Below are positions 23,084 to 32,760 of a stretch of 64,000 bases of DNA, piece after piece. The stretch covers positions 4,092,001 to 4,156,000 of the forward strand of contig JBBPUQ010000001.1 in NCBI GenBank assembly GCA_038501195.1. Direction: 5' to 3'. The position numbers were made by a program, and so were the translations under genes. Source of the stretch: Nemania diffusa. Taxonomy: Eukaryota > Ascomycota > Sordariomycetes > Xylariales > Xylariaceae. The stretch's first letter is position 1, and each line of letters begins with the position of its first letter. Below the pieces are notes generated by a model. It did not search any database, was not told where the DNA came from, and worked only from the letters and a program-made list of their open reading frames with translations.

Positions 23084-23843
23084 TTAGGGAGTTGTGGTGG
23101 CGTTGGCAAGCGGCCAGTTAATGCCCTTGTCGGCAGCCCCGATGTTTCCCAGCCCCGCGCAGTTGTATAGACCGACCGGGTTGTTTTCCGTCGCTCGCAT
23201 GTACTGGAGGTCGATGCATTCCTCTGTGATATTAGGCAGCAGTCAGCTTTCCTTCCTTCCTTCTTCACTGCGCTTGACGACTCTCAAACATGCTTTGATT
23301 TGAGATTACTTACGCGGGGTCGACATCTGGAGGGCAATCCGCCCATCAGCCATGACGTTCCACTTCTGTCCATCGGCAGTGTCGGAGCAGTTCGTGATGG
23401 AGAGGCTGGCCATGTCCTTCCAGTTCGCTATTCAGACACGGATATATGTCAGAATCGGTGACCTCGTCACTATCAGCGTGTATTGATGGCGCGCCACTGC
23501 TTACTCTTAGCGCCAGCGTCTACGCATAGCGTAGTGCCGGCGAGCTGGATCTTCGAGTCCTGTCCGCCCTTTATATACCACTGCTGCTCTGTCTTGGTTG
23601 CGGCTGTCTGGCTGTGCGAGGGTCATGGTGTCAGAGCTGGTATCTTCTAACGAGAAATGGATTGCAGCTGAGCTGGGGCAAGACGAACACGACAAGGGTG
23701 CTGCCGCTGGTACGGGCCTTGGGTACCACGACGAACTTGGTGTTCACCATCGATGTGATGTACACGGCGCGGTAGCCCTCAGGGGGTGCCTGGGCAAGCC
23801 CGGTCGCGGCGAAAGCACACAGAAGAACAGAGGTAACCAGCAT
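23084..23843 (-). CDS. Small secreted ricin-B-type (beta-trefoil) lectin-like protein
   Basis: Four exons, 23843-23714, 23603-23505, 23427-23314 and 23223-23084, join in frame (phase 1 each; introns of 110, 77 and 90 nt) to give 160 aa. An N-terminal signal peptide (MLVTSVLLCAFAATGLAQA) is followed by a beta-trefoil pattern: YITSMVNTKFVVVPKAPA, QQWYIKGGQDSKIQLAGTTLCVDAG, TNCSDTADGQKWNVMADGRIALQ and ECIDLQYMRATENNPVGLYNCAG. The Q-x-W and C-x-D motifs are those of ricin-B lectin folds. These domains bind sugars; no enzymatic toxin chain is present. Likely an extracellular carbohydrate-binding or effector-like small secreted protein. Exons are too short to be obvious individually, but splice sites and protein logic agree. 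Confidence 0.85.
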
Positions 23844-24899
23844 GTTTGCGTTTGATGTCTTTTCCTTGCGTACGAACTCGGGATAACGATGTCAACTTTT
23901 GTTCCTTTCCTCAATGTCGAAGATTGAATCAGCTTCTACCGATGTCTGACTAGGCCACTAGCAGAGGAGGAGGATAGAGGTCATTCATATGTGCGACAAC
24001 CAGGGGCGGAAGACATCCCCGAGTTTCTCCCCGCAAGCTCAATTTGCGGCAATGTCATTCGAGCCTGATTCTGCAGCCAATCTCCACGACGAGCCAATCT
24101 ATTTAGACTCACCCGGCACCCAGGGATCAAGGGCGCTCCCACGCCTCGGAGGCAGGTGAGCCACCCGTCGCCTATTACTCGTCACCGAGTAATTATTAAA
24201 CTAGCGAATCTGGATGTCTGGTCTCCTTCATTAACTTGCCGGCAGATCTCGAGAACAGCATAGGCACCAATGAAATTCGCGGCTATTTATATCACTCGTT
24301 GCCTTCAGGTCTTGTCGTACTAGCGGGTGTTAGTAGGCACGGATGATCTTCTCGTCTTCGGCTAATGTGTTTCTGCGGCAGCCGTTGGAGGTACTTCAAC
24401 CCCTTCCTAATGTTTCTCGCACTACCTCGTGGAGGTATTAGAGCGTGGAATATGTGGGAATTATTACAGCCTAGATTAAACGTAACTCGCTTTTGCGAAT
24501 ATTGAGTATTGCAACTATCTTTAGAAGATGATATAATCTCGACCACTTGGTGATGGTCTCATCAACTCTTACTAGGCACAAGCGACATTACGGCAGCGGA
24601 TAGAATCCTTCACTTAATCGAGGCCATTTGTTATATCAAGACAGAAAGATGTAGACTAACTCATATGTGTGATTTAGCAGCGTCCTGGAAACATCAGTTA
24701 CGAAGTTGCAAAAGATACGGACAATTGTTTAAACCACCATTGTAACGAAAACGGGTTCAAATATAGATTCATACTATCTCGTGCTATTAGAGAAATAGAA
24801 ATAATTTCCTGTGACCTATCGAAACCCTAACACCAGTATAACAATGACCTGTCCACCCTGTCAAGCTACACTATCCTACAAATTTGAATTGTTCTGTGC
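23844..24899. other. Intergenic
   Basis: The region upstream of the lectin gene and downstream of the 713-aa gene holds no visible gene or repeat. The ORF at 24292-24546 (minus) is short and of non-coding composition. Confidence 0.5.
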
Positions 24900-27041
24900 T
24901 TAGTTCGTCATATAATGTGAGATATCATTCTCTTCACCGCACTTGGTGCATCGGTGCGTGACCTTGCGGCTAGATGTAGGACCACTAGATGCAAGACCAC
25001 CAGCCGCCAAGGCCCCAGCACCAGCCCCCATAGCAGCGCCGGCAACGTGAGAATTCTTCTTCTTCTCATCCCTAGGCTCGTTTGTCGCGGACCCGAGGCT
25101 GGTCCCCCCTTGCGTCTGCTGTGCAGCGACCCAAGCCGACGAATCTCCACCATCATCCCGCAGTGTCTGGCCCGCAGACGCAGTCTGTCTCTGCGACGCA
25201 GGTAGCGCTGGTGGAAATTTAACAGATGCTTGCTCTCCATGATTCTGTTCCTTCGTGGCGTGGGCCTGCTCCAAGTTGATGCCAGAGGGCGTGCCGGATG
25301 ACAACATATTATACTGCCCGGCGTGCGAACGATCAGCAGACGAATGTTCTGCCGCCTTCCTGCGGCCGGTTATAATGCTGGAGGAAGGACCATTGCTGTG
25401 TGAAGGGTCTGACCGACTGGTACTGGAAGACTGGTTTGCGCTGCGACTAGCAATTACTGAGGGAGTGTCGTTCGACGGCACCTGGCTCTGGGATTGCTCG
25501 CGACTGGCATTTTGGGTCGGCGTAGCGTTATCAATTGACTGTGGACTTTTCTGAGCTGAGTCGCGGCCGGCGTTTTGAATTGCGGCGGCGGATGGTGCCT
25601 TGCTGACTGGCGTTGATGTATGTTCTTTGGAATTGTCCCGGTTTGCATGCTCATGCGCGTAAATCCCAGCTCCGGCGGCGGAAGCGGTAGCAGCTGCACC
25701 GTAATATCCAGCGTTAGACTTGTCCTTGCTTGCCTTCTCGTTCTCGGTGCTATCGGACGGTTTTGATGACGACGTGACTCCGTTGTAGTCCTTTACGGGG
25801 GCAGCAGCAAGAGAATCTTGCGTCACGGTATGTTTCCCCTCGTTACGGTCTGCGATTCCATCATTCTTCGTATGGCGGAGGGGGTGCAAGATGGCATCAA
25901 ACCTGCCCTGTCCCGATTCGCTAGACTTCTGGCTCGCTCGCGTGTCGTCGGGGGTCTTGGCCGATTTCTTATCGTCTCTGTTAAGATATTCGTGCGTCGC
26001 ATAACCACCAGCCGCAGTGGCGCCAGCACCTGCGAGCACTTCTTTGAAGTGAGAGTCTCGCCCATGCTCCTCCGAATTGTTCAGATTGGTAGCATCTGTA
26101 GTGTTTTTGCTATTATCAAGTGGGAATTCCCGTTGATGGCGGGAATAATCGTTCACGGCATTACCTCGATCTTGCCTAGTCATCTGTGGGCTTGTCGACT
26201 CTTTACTGCCATGTCCAGTTATCCCGTTATACACCCTAGAGTTGGCTGTAGTATCGTCTTGATCATGAACAGATTTCTGGTGAGCAATTGGCTCATTGCT
26301 ACCATGCCCAGTGACTCCGTTGTAGACACCGACTCCAAAGGGAATATCGCCCCAATAAGGCTCATTATGTTTAGTGCTAGAATCCACACGCGTGCTACTC
26401 TGTACCTCGTTGTCGCGATGGGCAGCATGGCTGTTGGCTGTGGTGTTACTCTCGAGATCGAGATTTGCATACTCTGCTGCAGGATTCGCTGATGCAGTAG
26501 GATTTTTCACCGTGCCGGATGATCTCGTGTTCATATAATTCTGAGAGTCCATAGCATTTGCCGGCTGTGAGACAGACGTTTTATCCTGAGTATAGTCGCC
26601 AATTGGTGCGAAAGCGCTGTCTCGGGTCCCTACCCGGCTGTACGCGCCAGTCATGAGACCTGGCTTGCTGGTCTCGCGACTGAAGGGCGAATCGTCGACA
26701 TCAATGCCAGAGTCGGTATAGCGATGTCTTTTTGACTGCGCATCATTCTCCAAATTAACTGGTGTTTCATCATTCTTGTTGAATGGTGTGTACTGCGGTG
26801 GGTTGTGATGCGAGGATGCTGGATGGTCGGTAGTAAGGGGGAGGTATGGCTCGTTTGCGCGGACACCAGAACCGGTAGAGTTATAACCGGCTGGGTGTGT
26901 TTTTTGTGGTAAGTTAACACCTAAGGCACGAGGATCTTCTCTCTTGTGTAGTTTGTTGCGGGTTGTTTGGAGTGTTGGCTCTTCGTTTACAGGTGTGCTG
27001 GGATAGGCACCAGGGGCATCAACATGTGTCAAGGACTCCAT
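24900..27041 (-). CDS. Large low-complexity protein with YNGVTGHGS repeats and a C-terminal CxxC
   Basis: A single exon encodes 713 aa from ATG at 27041 (MESLTHVDAPGAYPSTP); an upstream TTG at 27065 is not a start. Almost the whole protein is Ser/Thr/Asn/Asp-rich and probably disordered. Repeats seen: VYNGVTGHGSNE and VYNGITGHGSKE about 35 residues apart, with a weaker third copy (DYNGVTSSSKPS). Gly/Ala-rich hydrophobic patches lie near AGAGATAAGGYATHEYLNRD and GAAATASAAGAGIYAHEHANRD, which look like paired glycine-zipper segments with the same downstream pattern, and a third GAGAGALAAGGLA. The C-terminus (HRCTKCGEENDIS) has one CxxC, half a zinc ribbon. I do not recognise a named family; it could be a cell-wall, stress or membrane-curvature protein. 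Confidence 0.75.
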   Translation of the reverse strand: MESLTHVDAPGAYPSTPVNEEPTLQTTRNKLHKREDPRALGVNLPQKTHPAGYNSTGSGVRANEPYLPLTTDHPASSHHNPPQYTPFNKNDETPVNLENDAQSKRHRYTDSGIDVDDSPFSRETSKPGLMTGAYSRVGTRDSAFAPIGDYTQDKTSVSQPANAMDSQNYMNTRSSGTVKNPTASANPAAEYANLDLESNTTANSHAAHRDNEVQSSTRVDSSTKHNEPYWGDIPFGVGVYNGVTGHGSNEPIAHQKSVHDQDDTTANSRVYNGITGHGSKESTSPQMTRQDRGNAVNDYSRHQREFPLDNSKNTTDATNLNNSEEHGRDSHFKEVLAGAGATAAGGYATHEYLNRDDKKSAKTPDDTRASQKSSESGQGRFDAILHPLRHTKNDGIADRNEGKHTVTQDSLAAAPVKDYNGVTSSSKPSDSTENEKASKDKSNAGYYGAAATASAAGAGIYAHEHANRDNSKEHTSTPVSKAPSAAAIQNAGRDSAQKSPQSIDNATPTQNASREQSQSQVPSNDTPSVIASRSANQSSSTSRSDPSHSNGPSSSIITGRRKAAEHSSADRSHAGQYNMLSSGTPSGINLEQAHATKEQNHGEQASVKFPPALPASQRQTASAGQTLRDDGGDSSAWVAAQQTQGGTSLGSATNEPRDEKKKNSHVAGAAMGAGAGALAAGGLASSGPTSSRKVTHRCTKCGEENDISHYMTN

Positions 27042-28101
27042 GATTGCAAGCTTCTTTATTCGCAAGGTATTTAGATAGTGATTGAGATGGATTGGGTAAG
27101 GATATCATGTACTCTGAGCAGGCTACTATTTAGAACGCAAGCTCTGTTTGTCTTATTATATACATCTGAATCTTTGTCACAGAGAGTGTAGTATGTCATA
27201 GTTGAACATCAAAACCCAGCATACAGGTAATCAATTAGGTGATCAAACCGCATCATAATTCTCGGTGTTCACGCGCGGATACCAGCAGCAGACATCACAC
27301 CTAACACGCACGGTGCTCGCTGTAGCTCGTCTGCCCAACTGTCTGTCACAAAGAACCTAGTAGGGTGCTGGTAAGACCACCACGTAATAGATACAGTTTG
27401 TAATAGTCGGGTGTGACATCAGAAGCTAGCTATGATCGAAGGAGTTCAAAGCAATCGACATAGATCAGTCTTTCCTTTTGTCCTACATATCTGACCTGTG
27501 AGCAGTAGCAGAAGCTAAGTACTGTGTATGCGGAATCTAGGCAGTACCACGAGGCATCTCATTACCTAGTTGGGAAATAAACAGAACTATGCTTGCGCCA
27601 CTGATACAATTGAAGCACCAAACTGGAACCATTTCGTCATCGACGGACGGGATCTCCCAGCTGCAAGGAGATGGATAGTGGGGCATCGCATCGGGGTAAC
27701 GAATCTTGAAGAGTTTGTTTACGTCAGTTGCGTGCCAATCCCGACGAGACAACTCAGATCTCTCGATACATCATCAGTGCTGTCTTATTCTTATACAGGC
27801 CTAGCAGGTGGATATCGGCATGAAAGTGAAACAAGTTGTCCAATAAGTTCAATTGAAGCTCCAATTCAATGTTTATAAGCCATTTCCACGATAGCTATTG
27901 ACCGAGCGAGCCACCAGCCAGCATCCTTGTTTGCGCCAACGCTTGCAAATGCGAACAAACACTCCTGAACACCTTGATAGCCTGTTTTCATGGGCTAAAC
28001 ATCATGTATTTTATAGTACAAGCCAAAGTGAGAAGCTGCAGATTATAACGACAGCTGATTCGGGCATTTCCTTGAAAGGCGTGTTCCAATATCGAGCCCG
28101 C
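27042..28101. other. Intergenic between two minus-strand genes
   Basis: The 5' region of the 713-aa gene and the 3' flank of the 1093-aa gene. Random-looking ORFs only (for example 27570-27878 plus). Confidence 0.5.
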
Positions 28102-31100
28102 TTATCGAACTATTTCATCACCGCTCATCGTCTCATCCTCTCCAAGCTCCTCAGCTAGCTCTCTTGCAGCCTTTGTAGCCTCCCACTCTGAAGACCGTGC
28201 TTGATAGCCTGGCGGCGGCCTCCACTTCGGGATTAATGAATGCTTAAGCAGTCGACGCCTGTGCCGTTTACGCTGCCATACGTTCATGTAGAGTTCATCA
28301 TATTGAGTAAAGTCGGTATTCGTCGCCCAGTCAGAGATTTCGGCAAATATGTCACCAATCTCCTCACCCGCCCTCAATGCGAGTGCTCTCCCTTTACCTC
28401 CCGTGGCCCATTCATCCAACATAAATGGCATTGTGTATGGAAAATATGGCTCATTGGGTGACCAATCACAGGGGATGCTCGGGGTACATATGTACTCGGG
28501 GCCAGCATACAGGAAGTAGAATGTACACTCGAGGGCATACCATACGATAGCGCAGATTGTAATGATGCCAAGGGTGGTGAGCTTAAACTTGGGATTTCTG
28601 CGATATAGCCTTGGTATTGAGATGACGACTGGAGCAGCATCGTCTGGTACTAGAGGTGGTTGTTGGGGGGGTTTTGCGCTAGGCATAGCTCCATGGCTGT
28701 CAGGTTGATCGTTTTTACTACTTTTATGAGTGACTTGATCTTCTAAGCGTTCAATCCCCTTTTTGGCAGAGCGAATGTTGAGTAGCCCTGTCTGAAGTGA
28801 TTTGCTCATTCTATCGTATGCCTCAAGTTTTCGTTCGTTATCTGACACGTCAGAAAATTTGATATCCAGATCATCTTCGACCTTGAGGACAGTCTCGTTG
28901 ACCATTTGTTTGAGTTCCAGATCATCATCCTCGCGGTCCGCGAGAATTGAATCGAGATTTTCCAACGTTGAGTCATCGATGTTATTAGCTCGTAGAATTG
29001 CAATGATATCTTCTTTAACAGTAGGTGGTCGAGCTGTATTAATCAGGGGTCGTCGTCGTCTAGACAACGACCTAGAACGGCGAGAGACCGTTGGCACCGA
29101 AGATGATCTTGGCCCAGGACGTTTCAAAGATCTCACCCTACCCTGAGCGCCCGCCTTTGCGATAAGTTTCGGTGGGGGCAGACCAGAACTCTGAAGCGGG
29201 GCTGCCAGGCCTTTCGGTGCAATCAGGAGATTTTCATCTGCCTTGACAGACTCCTCGCCTTTTACTCGCGTTGTGGCGGGTGTCTCAACATATGCACCAG
29301 TAACTCGAGGGGTGGGTTGCGTCAACGGATCTATCTTCGGTGGTCGAGGGGTTTCCTCATCTTTAGGTTCGGATGAAACAGGTGATGGGGCTCTAATAGA
29401 GCCTTTCTCAGAGTAATTATCCAAAGGGGCGAAGAGATTGAGCTCGGCTGTAATCCGATCGGTAGGATCAACTTCTGAGGTGGGCTTGCTTGACTGCTTC
29501 TCTTCAAGAGAGTCGCTCGAAGGTATTCTCATCAAATCAGCGAACCCCACAGTAGGCCTGTCCCTAGGGTTCTTAGCCTCAGGATTCCGAGCCCTTCCTT
29601 CTTCCTGGCGTAACTGTAAGCGGTTGAGGCTATGTGTCCCAGAAAGGTCCTTAATATCGGTGTTCTGGGTGGTAGGCATATCCTTGGCTTGTTCTGTTCC
29701 CTTCGAGTTCTCTCTAGGACTTGAGCTAGTCGCCCGAGCGAGACGACGAAGCAGCTCGTGCGAATCGCTCCTAAATATAGTCCCGCGCTGATTATCATTC
29801 TCCTGGATTCTATGTTGGTTGCGAACATCAAGCGTCCTATCGCTCGAGTTCTTAAAAACCACAATTGGAGTGCCACGAATCGGCTCGCCTTGCGAATCCA
29901 GGTTAGAGCTAGGATTAAGCGTACTTCGTCGTTCTGTATCGGAATGCGTTAACCGTTCCTCGGAAGGTTTCATATATGGGTCCCTGCGTGGTTCAGGGGA
30001 TTCAGAACGAGGCTCTGAGTTCCGGATCCTGATTTCGTCAAGGCGGCTCGAGGCTACAGCCCGCTTAGATATAGCTTCCATTTCTCGAGCTCTGATCTCG
30101 TCCAATCTAGGATTCATCCTTTTGATAGCCGGCGCGTCCTCGGGGAAGGTAGTTTTTGCTGCTTCGACCTCTCTCTGATAGATCTGGCTCAGTCTACCAT
30201 TACTTCGACGGGATGCTGGCGTACCCGTCTGGTGGTTCGAATCAAAACTCGGTTTCGCTGTGGTAATTCGGGGACTCTGCGAGAACTGCAGATCACCAGC
30301 CGTAAAATCAGCATCGAGATGCCAGTTCAGGCTCTTTTCAGGTGATATGTTCAGCGGCTGGAAGTCAGGAGAAGGCCGATCGTCACTAGCATACTCGTAC
30401 TCAATTGAAGGTACGGGGATATCAGCACCAACTCTACTCGAAGAAACACCGGCAGCCGGTGACCTTGTTGCTGAATACCCATTCCCTTCCACTTTCTCTT
30501 GGATCCTCGCCTTAGTGTTCCGAATATCCGGTATTTGGCGTTCAGGGGTTCCACCCAGGATCTTGTCATCGGTTTTCTTGCTTAATATATTCCCCGTTTC
30601 TGGAGCTGCGGGCCCGACACGATTCTTTGTAAATAGCCCGGTTAGAGGACCATCACTACCAGTGAGTTGATGGGTACGATCGAATCGTTGGAGATGCGTG
30701 TTAAGATCGCTATTTCTCGCTCCCGCACTGTTTTTAGACGGTATATTACTTTTGAATTCGCGGCGCAAGGATCGTGGGGCCGGACTAGGGGAACCATCGA
30801 TGCCTCGAATGCCGTCTAACTCGGCATTCGCCATAGAAAAGGCTTGCGGTAGGTCGACCGTATTGTCGGAGTCGCTCTTCTCTTCTGCAGCTGTCTGCTC
30901 CTGCGCGCGCTTAAACGCCGCGCTGAAATCCATCGGGTGGCGCATAGGGGAAGACTGCTTGGAATATGGGTCGGGAGAGCGATCTTGAATCTTTGGTATA
31001 TCTCGGGAGCGGCTGTGAGTGATGGAGCCAGCGGTGGCCAGGCGTGGGATGCGAGTGTTTCGTGAATATTGAGGGGTACTCAAAACAGCAGCGGTGCCCC

Positions 31101-31383
31101 GATCTGCTCTAATGCTTGGGCTCGGGGTCGGGGTCGTAGTTGTAGGATGGTGCTCGATCGCGTTGGATTGACGGCGGCTGTGGATGCTATCGCGTGTCGT
31201 TGGTCTATGTGTAGCCCGCACACCTCCTCCCTCTACGTCGGATGTGATGCTGTTCTCCTTAGAATCAGGGTTTCCCGAGCTCTTTCTTGCCAGGCGACGG
31301 TTTCCAGAAGACTGCGTGTTGTTTTTTCGGCCGTTTGGTTTCGTGGTAAGAACACCCCCAGCCGCTGGCGGAATGCGATCCAT
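28102..31383 (-). CDS. Large disordered protein with single C-terminal TM segment and conserved C-terminal domain
   Basis: One uninterrupted exon gives 1093 aa starting MDRIPPAAGGVLTTKP. Residues 1 to ~850 are Ser/Arg/Pro-rich and disordered, with many possible phosphorylation sites. Around residues 825-905 there is a helical, acidic segment (DSTLENLDSILADREDDDLELKQM cut short here) likely to form a coiled coil. The most conserved-looking part is the C-terminus: ISIPRLYRRNPKFK, one TM helix at about 936-960, a Cys/Trp-rich luminal-type region (YICTPSIPCDWSPNEPYF), then a basic segment KRHRRRLLKH and the charged end. A single-pass anchor with a long cytosolic or nucleoplasmic tail would fit an organelle- or nuclear-envelope scaffold, but this is inference. 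I do not recognise a characterised family. Confidence 0.8.
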   Translation of the reverse strand: MDRIPPAAGGVLTTKPNGRKNNTQSSGNRRLARKSSGNPDSKENSITSDVEGGGVRATHRPTTRDSIHSRRQSNAIEHHPTTTTPTPSPSIRADRGTAAVLSTPQYSRNTRIPRLATAGSITHSRSRDIPKIQDRSPDPYSKQSSPMRHPMDFSAAFKRAQEQTAAEEKSDSDNTVDLPQAFSMANAELDGIRGIDGSPSPAPRSLRREFKSNIPSKNSAGARNSDLNTHLQRFDRTHQLTGSDGPLTGLFTKNRVGPAAPETGNILSKKTDDKILGGTPERQIPDIRNTKARIQEKVEGNGYSATRSPAAGVSSSRVGADIPVPSIEYEYASDDRPSPDFQPLNISPEKSLNWHLDADFTAGDLQFSQSPRITTAKPSFDSNHQTGTPASRRSNGRLSQIYQREVEAAKTTFPEDAPAIKRMNPRLDEIRAREMEAISKRAVASSRLDEIRIRNSEPRSESPEPRRDPYMKPSEERLTHSDTERRSTLNPSSNLDSQGEPIRGTPIVVFKNSSDRTLDVRNQHRIQENDNQRGTIFRSDSHELLRRLARATSSSPRENSKGTEQAKDMPTTQNTDIKDLSGTHSLNRLQLRQEEGRARNPEAKNPRDRPTVGFADLMRIPSSDSLEEKQSSKPTSEVDPTDRITAELNLFAPLDNYSEKGSIRAPSPVSSEPKDEETPRPPKIDPLTQPTPRVTGAYVETPATTRVKGEESVKADENLLIAPKGLAAPLQSSGLPPPKLIAKAGAQGRVRSLKRPGPRSSSVPTVSRRSRSLSRRRRPLINTARPPTVKEDIIAILRANNIDDSTLENLDSILADREDDDLELKQMVNETVLKVEDDLDIKFSDVSDNERKLEAYDRMSKSLQTGLLNIRSAKKGIERLEDQVTHKSSKNDQPDSHGAMPSAKPPQQPPLVPDDAAPVVISIPRLYRRNPKFKLTTLGIITICAIVWYALECTFYFLYAGPEYICTPSIPCDWSPNEPYFPYTMPFMLDEWATGGKGRALALRAGEEIGDIFAEISDWATNTDFTQYDELYMNVWQRKRHRRRLLKHSLIPKWRPPPGYQARSSEWEATKAARELAEELGEDETMSGDEIVR

Positions 31384-31739
31384 GATCTCGTTATGTAAAT
31401 CGTACTTGACTGCAGTGAGTCCTGCCTAATGACAGGGCGGTTGCGACTCAGGCGGTCGTTTTCAAGGACATGATCCTACGAGATGAATAAGGCATGCTGC
31501 GCGCAAGAAACGGGCGTAGACCACGATGACGACAACAAATGTTGACTCGGGCACAGTTCATTTAAGAGAGATGCGGAGCTTTACATGAGATGATATGAAT
31601 CAGCAACAATTTGCGAGGATTGAACCAGCAGTGAAGTGTGATGACAGGTGAGAATCGTAGAAATAGTGCTGGTAGATGAACAATGAAAGGTGCTTGTCGC
31701 ATAAGTTACAAGGTAGGAGGTACCTACGTAGGTAGATAC

Positions 31740-31970
31740 CTAGCTTCGCGGTTCCTGTTGTTCTCTAAGTTCCGCCAAAGCTCGACCAACTGGGTTCGGC
31801 CCTAAGATGCTTCTGTACTTAGCGCCCAAAAAAACACAGCAAAATTGAAAGATGATCGCCAATGATCGACTCTCCGCGTTGAATTTACCAATCAGAACGT
31901 CCCAAGAATCTGGGGAAATATTTAGGGCCGAACTCAGTTGATCGAGCTTTGGCGGTTGGTATGTTTTCAT
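31740..31970 (-). CDS. Short ORF upstream of the 1093-aa gene, possibly a uORF
   Basis: A 76-codon frame (MKTYQPPKLDQLSSALN...) stops about 360 bp upstream of the start of the 1093-aa gene on the same strand. It has a balanced amino-acid composition with one hydrophobic stretch (IIFQFCCVFLG), but no recognised domain. It may be a leader uORF or chance. Confidence 0.18.
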   Translation of the reverse strand: MKTYQPPKLDQLSSALNISPDSWDVLIGKFNAESRSLAIIFQFCCVFLGAKYRSILGPNPVGRALAELREQQEPRS

Positions 31971-32363
31971 TGGGGTACAACGCGTTGGAGTCTGAGCTAG
32001 ACAAATAAGCTAAGCCAAATTAGGTAAGGAACATGCAGCGGGGTTGTTTTCTATACCTACCCCAGCTAACCTGCCTGTCTATGTCCTGAGTACCTAGGTA
32101 CAGGTAGGTATTATATAACAGAATACCGCCGCCAATTAGATACCTACGCCAATATTAAGTCAATACGTAGAGATGTTACCCACTTTTTAGTTCAGTCGTT
32201 TGCGTCTTCTTTGGCAAGCTTTCATGAAATGGTCTATAGACATCCTCAGCACCTTCGAGTCGATAATGGTCTTGAATGAAGTGGCATCAGACCCCGGCGA
32301 AACACCGTTGCTTCTTCATTGACGCTGTCAGCAGCAGCGTTGGAGTTCAATCATTGGTCCACT

Positions 32364-32760
32364 TCAGCCTTCCAAAGCAATCTTGCTCAGTATATCCAGG
32401 GACGAGATATCTCTCTTGAGTTCATGATACGCCTGGAGCGTCCTCTCGACAAGAATATGCGTCGTCTCTGATGATTTACAGCGACCGAGGTAAACCAGGC
32501 AATGCTTAAGTGATTTCCCACAGTTAGCCCAGCTTGTTCCACTCGTTTCGTACCAGCTACTTTCTTTTCCTTACTCCAGTCCGCCAGCTTGATTTTGGCG
32601 ATCGCGCTCTTTTCGACGCTATGGCCAAACATATTGTGGTCGAGATAACATGGCCGCCAGTTGATCCTGAAGACAGTCATATTCCCCCCCTGCGTAGACT
32701 CTCTTATATACAACGACAGCGCCCTCAATCTTTCATTTGCGGAAAGCATCACTAAGAGCA
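32364..32760 (-). pseudogene. Decayed coding region, frame-disrupted
   Basis: On the minus strand, two different frames look protein-like in succession. One runs from about 32760 with NALSDAFRK, a stop, then KIEGAVVVYKRVYAGGEYDC and LQDQLAAMLSRPQYVW before another stop. Another runs 32570-32364 with SLKHCLVYLGRCKSSETTH, then ILVERTLQAYHELKRDISSL and DILSKIALEG before TGA. No spliced arrangement I tried keeps both in frame, and a G7 run sits in the middle. The family is not recognised. Confidence 0.25.

Noticed and set aside
26219..26492. ORFs overlapping the 713-aa gene on both strands
   Set aside because: Shadows of a long low-complexity coding exon.
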